From the NCBI RefSeq assembly GCF_001488575.1, contig NZ_LN831302.1, positions 1,302,001-1,366,000 on the forward strand: a stretch of 64,000 nt of DNA. Direction: 5' to 3'. This DNA comes from Halobacterium hubeiense. GTDB taxonomy: Archaea > Halobacteriota > Halobacteria > Halobacteriales > Halobacteriaceae. How positions within the stretch are numbered: the first letter of the stretch is position 1; each line of letters begins with the position of its first letter. The notes under the pieces are model-generated. The model saw only the letters and a list, made by a program, of their open reading frames with translations, did no database searches and had not been told where the DNA came from. Made by a program: the position numbers and the translations under genes. This document shows positions 61,573 through 64,000 of the stretch, one piece after another.

Positions 61573-61935
61573 ATGGCACAACGCTACTCCTCGTTCAGTT
61601 CGGGTTCGACCGCGTGGCTACTCCAGCGCATCACGGCGGCGTTCCTCGTCGTCGTGCTGGCGTTCCACTTCTTCAACCTCCACTTCGTCACGCACGCCTA
61701 CGAGATCGAGTTCGCGGGCAGTCAGGCGCGCATGCAGAACGTCGGCTACTTCGTGACGATGATACTGTTCCTGCTGACCGCGACGTTCCACGGCGTCAAC
61801 GGCGTCTACAACGCGCTGGTCAACCAGGGCATCGACGGCGTCCAGAAGCGCATCGCGCAGGTCGTCCTCGGTGCCGCCGCGCTGTTGCTGGTCGTGCAGG
61901 GGATTCGCGTCGCAAACACGCTCGCGGGATTCTAA
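61573..61935 (+). CDS. sdhD: Succinate dehydrogenase membrane subunit D
   Basis: A 120-residue subunit with three helices (about 18-38, 50-72 and 95-115). LLQRITAAFLVVVLAFHFFNLHFV has the Gln-Arg-Ile motif and conserved histidines; the TATFHGVNGVYNALV block places another histidine near haem. It starts 2 bases after sdhC ends. Confidence 0.86.
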   Translation: MAQRYSSFSSGSTAWLLQRITAAFLVVVLAFHFFNLHFVTHAYEIEFAGSQARMQNVGYFVTMILFLLTATFHGVNGVYNALVNQGIDGVQKRIAQVVLGAAALLLVVQGIRVANTLAGF

Positions 61936-61936
61936 C

Positions 61937-62806
61937 ATGAGTACGCAGACACCCGACACCGACTCCGAGACGGAACAGCCCTCGTCCACGTCGCCGCAGG
62001 AGCGGCGGATGGCCGAGAAACAGGCGCGCAAGGAGCAACGCGAGGCCGACGAGGCCGCCGCCGCAAACGAGATTCAGGGCGAGACGGTGGAGCTGAAAGT
62101 GTTCCGCTACGACCCCGAGATCGAGGGCAAGGAGGAGCCGCGCTTCGACTCCTTTACCGTGCCCTTCGAGAAGGGGATGACCGTCCTCGACGCGCTCATC
62201 TACGCGCGCGACGAGTACGACTCCAGTCTCACCTTCCGGCACTCCTGCCGGCAGGCGGTTTGCGGGTCGGACGCGTTCTTCGTGAACGGCCGCCAGCGGC
62301 TCGGCTGTCAGACCCAGATTGCGGACCTCGACGGCCCCGTCCGGGTCGAACCGCTCCCCCACCAGGAGGTCGTCAAGGACCTCGTGGTGGAGATGGACCA
62401 CTTCTACGACCAGATGGAGTCCGTCGATCCGTTCTTCGACCCCGACGAGACGCCCGACGACGAACTCGAAGAGCAGCGCCAGGACCGCGAGAACCGCGAG
62501 AAGGTCAAGCTCTCGACGCGCTGCATCTGGTGTGGCGCGTGCATGTCCTCGTGTAATATCGCCGCGGGCGACAACAAGTACCTCGGCCCGGCGGCCATCA
62601 ACAAGGCCTACCGCTTCTACATGGACGAGCGCGAGGGCGAGAACAAGCGGCAGGAGCGCCTCGAAATCATCGAGGCCGAACACGGCGTCTGGCGGTGTCA
62701 GACCCAGTTCTCGTGTACGAACGTCTGTCCGAAGGACATCCCGCTCACCGAGCACATCCAAGAGCTGAAGCGCGAAGCGGTCAAGCAGAACCTCAAATTC
62801 TGGTAA
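61937..62806 (+). CDS. sdhB: Succinate dehydrogenase iron-sulphur subunit B
   Basis: A 289-residue subunit. An acidic head of about 50 residues, common in haloarchaea, precedes the 2Fe-2S domain, whose ligand motif is SCRQAVCGSD (third Cys is Asp as in E. coli SdhB) and GCQTQI. The second domain has the CIWCGACMSSCN and CQTQFSCTNVCP clusters for the 4Fe-4S and 3Fe-4S centres. It carries electrons from FAD to quinone. The ATG is 1 base after sdhD. Confidence 0.93.
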   Translation: MSTQTPDTDSETEQPSSTSPQERRMAEKQARKEQREADEAAAANEIQGETVELKVFRYDPEIEGKEEPRFDSFTVPFEKGMTVLDALIYARDEYDSSLTFRHSCRQAVCGSDAFFVNGRQRLGCQTQIADLDGPVRVEPLPHQEVVKDLVVEMDHFYDQMESVDPFFDPDETPDDELEEQRQDRENREKVKLSTRCIWCGACMSSCNIAAGDNKYLGPAAINKAYRFYMDEREGENKRQERLEIIEAEHGVWRCQTQFSCTNVCPKDIPLTEHIQELKREAVKQNLKFW

Positions 62807-62807
62807 C

Positions 62808-64000
62808 ATGTACGAGCACGACGTAATCGTAGTCGGCGGCGGCGGCGCGGGGCTCCGAGCCGCAATCGCCGCCCACGAGGAAGGCGCAGACGTAGCAATC
62901 GTCACGAAACTCCACCCGGTGCGCTCGCACACGGGCGCCGCGGAGGGCGGCATCAACGCCGCCCTGCAGGACGGCGACTCCTGGGAGGACCACGCGTACG
63001 ACACGATGAAGGGGTCGGACTACCTCGGCGACGCCCCCGCAGTCGACACGTTCGCGCAGGACGCCCCCGAGGAGGTCATCCAGCTGGAACACTGGGGGAT
63101 GCCGTTCTCCCGCGAGGAGGACGGCACGGTCAGCCAGCGGCCGTTCGGCGGCCTCTCCTTCCCGCGGACGACGTACGCGGGCGCCGAGACCGGCCACCAC
63201 ATGCTCCACACGCTGTACGAGCAGGTGGTCAAGCGAGGCATCGAGGTGTACGACGAGTGGTACGTCAGCCAGGTCGCGGTCACGGACGAGGACGACCCCA
63301 ACGAGCGCGACTGCCACGGCGTCGTCGCGTGGGACGTCCAGAGCGGCGAAATCGCGGGCTTCCGCGCCCGCGACGGCGTGATTCTGGCGACCGGCGGCCT
63401 CGGGCAGGCGTTCGACCACACGACGAACGCCGTCGCCAACACCGGTGACGGCGTCGCCATCGCGTACCGCGCTGGCGTCCCGATGGAGGACATGGAGATG
63501 ATTCAGTTCCACCCGACGACGCTCCCCTCGACGGGCGTCCTCATCAGCGAGGGCGTTCGCGGGGAGGGCGGCATCCTCTACAACTCCGAGGGCGAGCGCT
63601 TCATGTTCGAGTACGGGTACGCGACCAACGACGGCGAGCTCGCGTCCCGCGACGTGGTGGCGCGCGCGGAACTCACGGAAGTGCAGGAGGGCCGCGGCGT
63701 CGAGGACGAGTACGTCTACCTCGACATGCGCCACCTCGGCGAGGAGCGCATCACCGACCGGCTGGAGAACATCCTCCACCTCGCGCGCGACTTCGAGGGC
63801 GTGGACGGCTTGGAGGAGCCGATGCCGGTCAAGCCCGGCCAGCACTACGCGATGGGCGGCATCGAGGTCAACGAGCACGGCGAGACGTGCATCGACGGCC
63901 TCTACGCGGCCGGCGAGTGCGCGTGCGTGAGCCTCCACGGCGGCAACCGCCTCGGCGGGAACGCGCTCCCTGAGCTGCTCGTGTTCGGCGCTCGCGCGGG
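62808..64000 (+). CDS. sdhA: Succinate dehydrogenase flavoprotein subunit A (3' end beyond window)
   Basis: The first 397 codons are present. MYEHDVIVVGGGGAGLRAAIAA is the FAD Rossmann motif; RSHTGAAEGGINAAL includes the histidine that binds FAD covalently. PTTLPSTGVLISEGVRGEGGIL and the later VKPGQHYAMGGIEVNEHGE and LYAAGECACVSLHGGNRLGGN are the substrate/FAD blocks of the family. It oxidises succinate to fumarate, one of the products expected from gentisate degradation. The gene is cut by the window edge. Confidence 0.94.
   Translation, partial: MYEHDVIVVGGGGAGLRAAIAAHEEGADVAIVTKLHPVRSHTGAAEGGINAALQDGDSWEDHAYDTMKGSDYLGDAPAVDTFAQDAPEEVIQLEHWGMPFSREEDGTVSQRPFGGLSFPRTTYAGAETGHHMLHTLYEQVVKRGIEVYDEWYVSQVAVTDEDDPNERDCHGVVAWDVQSGEIAGFRARDGVILATGGLGQAFDHTTNAVANTGDGVAIAYRAGVPMEDMEMIQFHPTTLPSTGVLISEGVRGEGGILYNSEGERFMFEYGYATNDGELASRDVVARAELTEVQEGRGVEDEYVYLDMRHLGEERITDRLENILHLARDFEGVDGLEEPMPVKPGQHYAMGGIEVNEHGETCIDGLYAAGECACVSLHGGNRLGGNALPELLVFGARA

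Noticed and set aside
62240-62320. Asp in place of the third 2Fe-2S cysteine of SdhB
   Set aside because: The same substitution is found in E. coli SdhB, so it is a known functional variant and not a defect.
1-64000. CRISPR array, rRNA, insertion sequence or prophage
   Set aside because: No regularly spaced repeats, rRNA-like sequence, transposase or phage structural genes were seen on either strand.

Overview
The window is 64 kb of chromosome-like DNA from an extremely halophilic archaeon (class Halobacteria). The signs are high GC with G/C-biased third codon positions, very acidic proteins, TATA boxes about 25 nt before start codons (leaderless transcripts), Bat-type HTH regulators, a PGF-CTERM-like surface protein, a RdfA-like shape factor, twin-arginine lipoproteins and a haloarchaeal sdhCDBA order. 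The genus cannot be told from the sequence alone. No rRNA, CRISPR array, recognisable insertion sequence or prophage is seen.

Layout. 1-3450: tail of an unknown gene, a channel-like TrkA-N protein, an NAD(P)-binding protein, two haloarchaeal hypotheticals and a ParA ATPase whose upstream AT-rich DNA carries nested inverted repeats. 3451-4399: AT-richer, gene-free. 4400-10379: aldehyde dehydrogenase, a winged-helix regulator, a giant FAD/Fe-S 2-hydroxyacid dehydrogenase and a divergent IclR regulator. 10380-28820: an aromatic-acid catabolic island with an acyl/aryl-CoA ligase, SLC13-type carrier, MBL hydrolase, a branched-chain-type ABC transporter in three pieces, a split ADP-forming CoA ligase followed by a 4HBT thioesterase, gentisate 1,2-dioxygenase, a fumarylacetoacetase-family hydrolase, a soluble PAS chemotransducer and an FAD aromatic hydroxylase. 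Read together: an aromatic acid is imported, probably CoA-activated, hydroxylated, released as gentisate, ring-cleaved and hydrolysed to pyruvate plus a C4 acid. 28821-33341: RdfA-like protein, a catalytically altered SDR, glutaryl-CoA dehydrogenase and DoxX, separated by AT-rich gaps. 33360-43102: an acetate island with a Na+/solute symporter and its DUF4212-like partner, UspA, two AMP-forming acetyl-CoA synthetases and two Bat-type regulators, one fused to a degenerate tyrosine-recombinase domain.

43207-52859: mixed housekeeping and unknown genes (zinc microproteins, class V aminotransferase, GNAT, PGF-CTERM-like protein, DGC protein, a structured leader, a degenerate RNA-ligase-like protein, class II aldolase plus HAD phosphatase). 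52860-53100: tRNA-Glu with a displaced copy of its 3' part. 53154-61029: hydroxyacyl-CoA dehydrogenase/enoyl-CoA hydratase fusion, AlkA-type glycosylase, MOT1-like transporter, a RimK ATP-grasp/retropepsin fusion divergent from an aspartoacylase-family protein, and a Tat-exported beta-propeller. 61178-64000: succinate dehydrogenase sdhC-sdhD-sdhB-sdhA, with sdhA cut by the window end.

The most unusual items are: the TGTAACAC-N-ATG element shared by the gentisate dioxygenase and hydroxylase genes; the integrase-GAF-Bat fusion; the RimK/retropepsin-aspartoacylase pair; the ParA locus with nested palindromes; the RNA-ligase homologue lacking its nucleotidyl lysine; and the structured leader near 47.1-47.4 kb.
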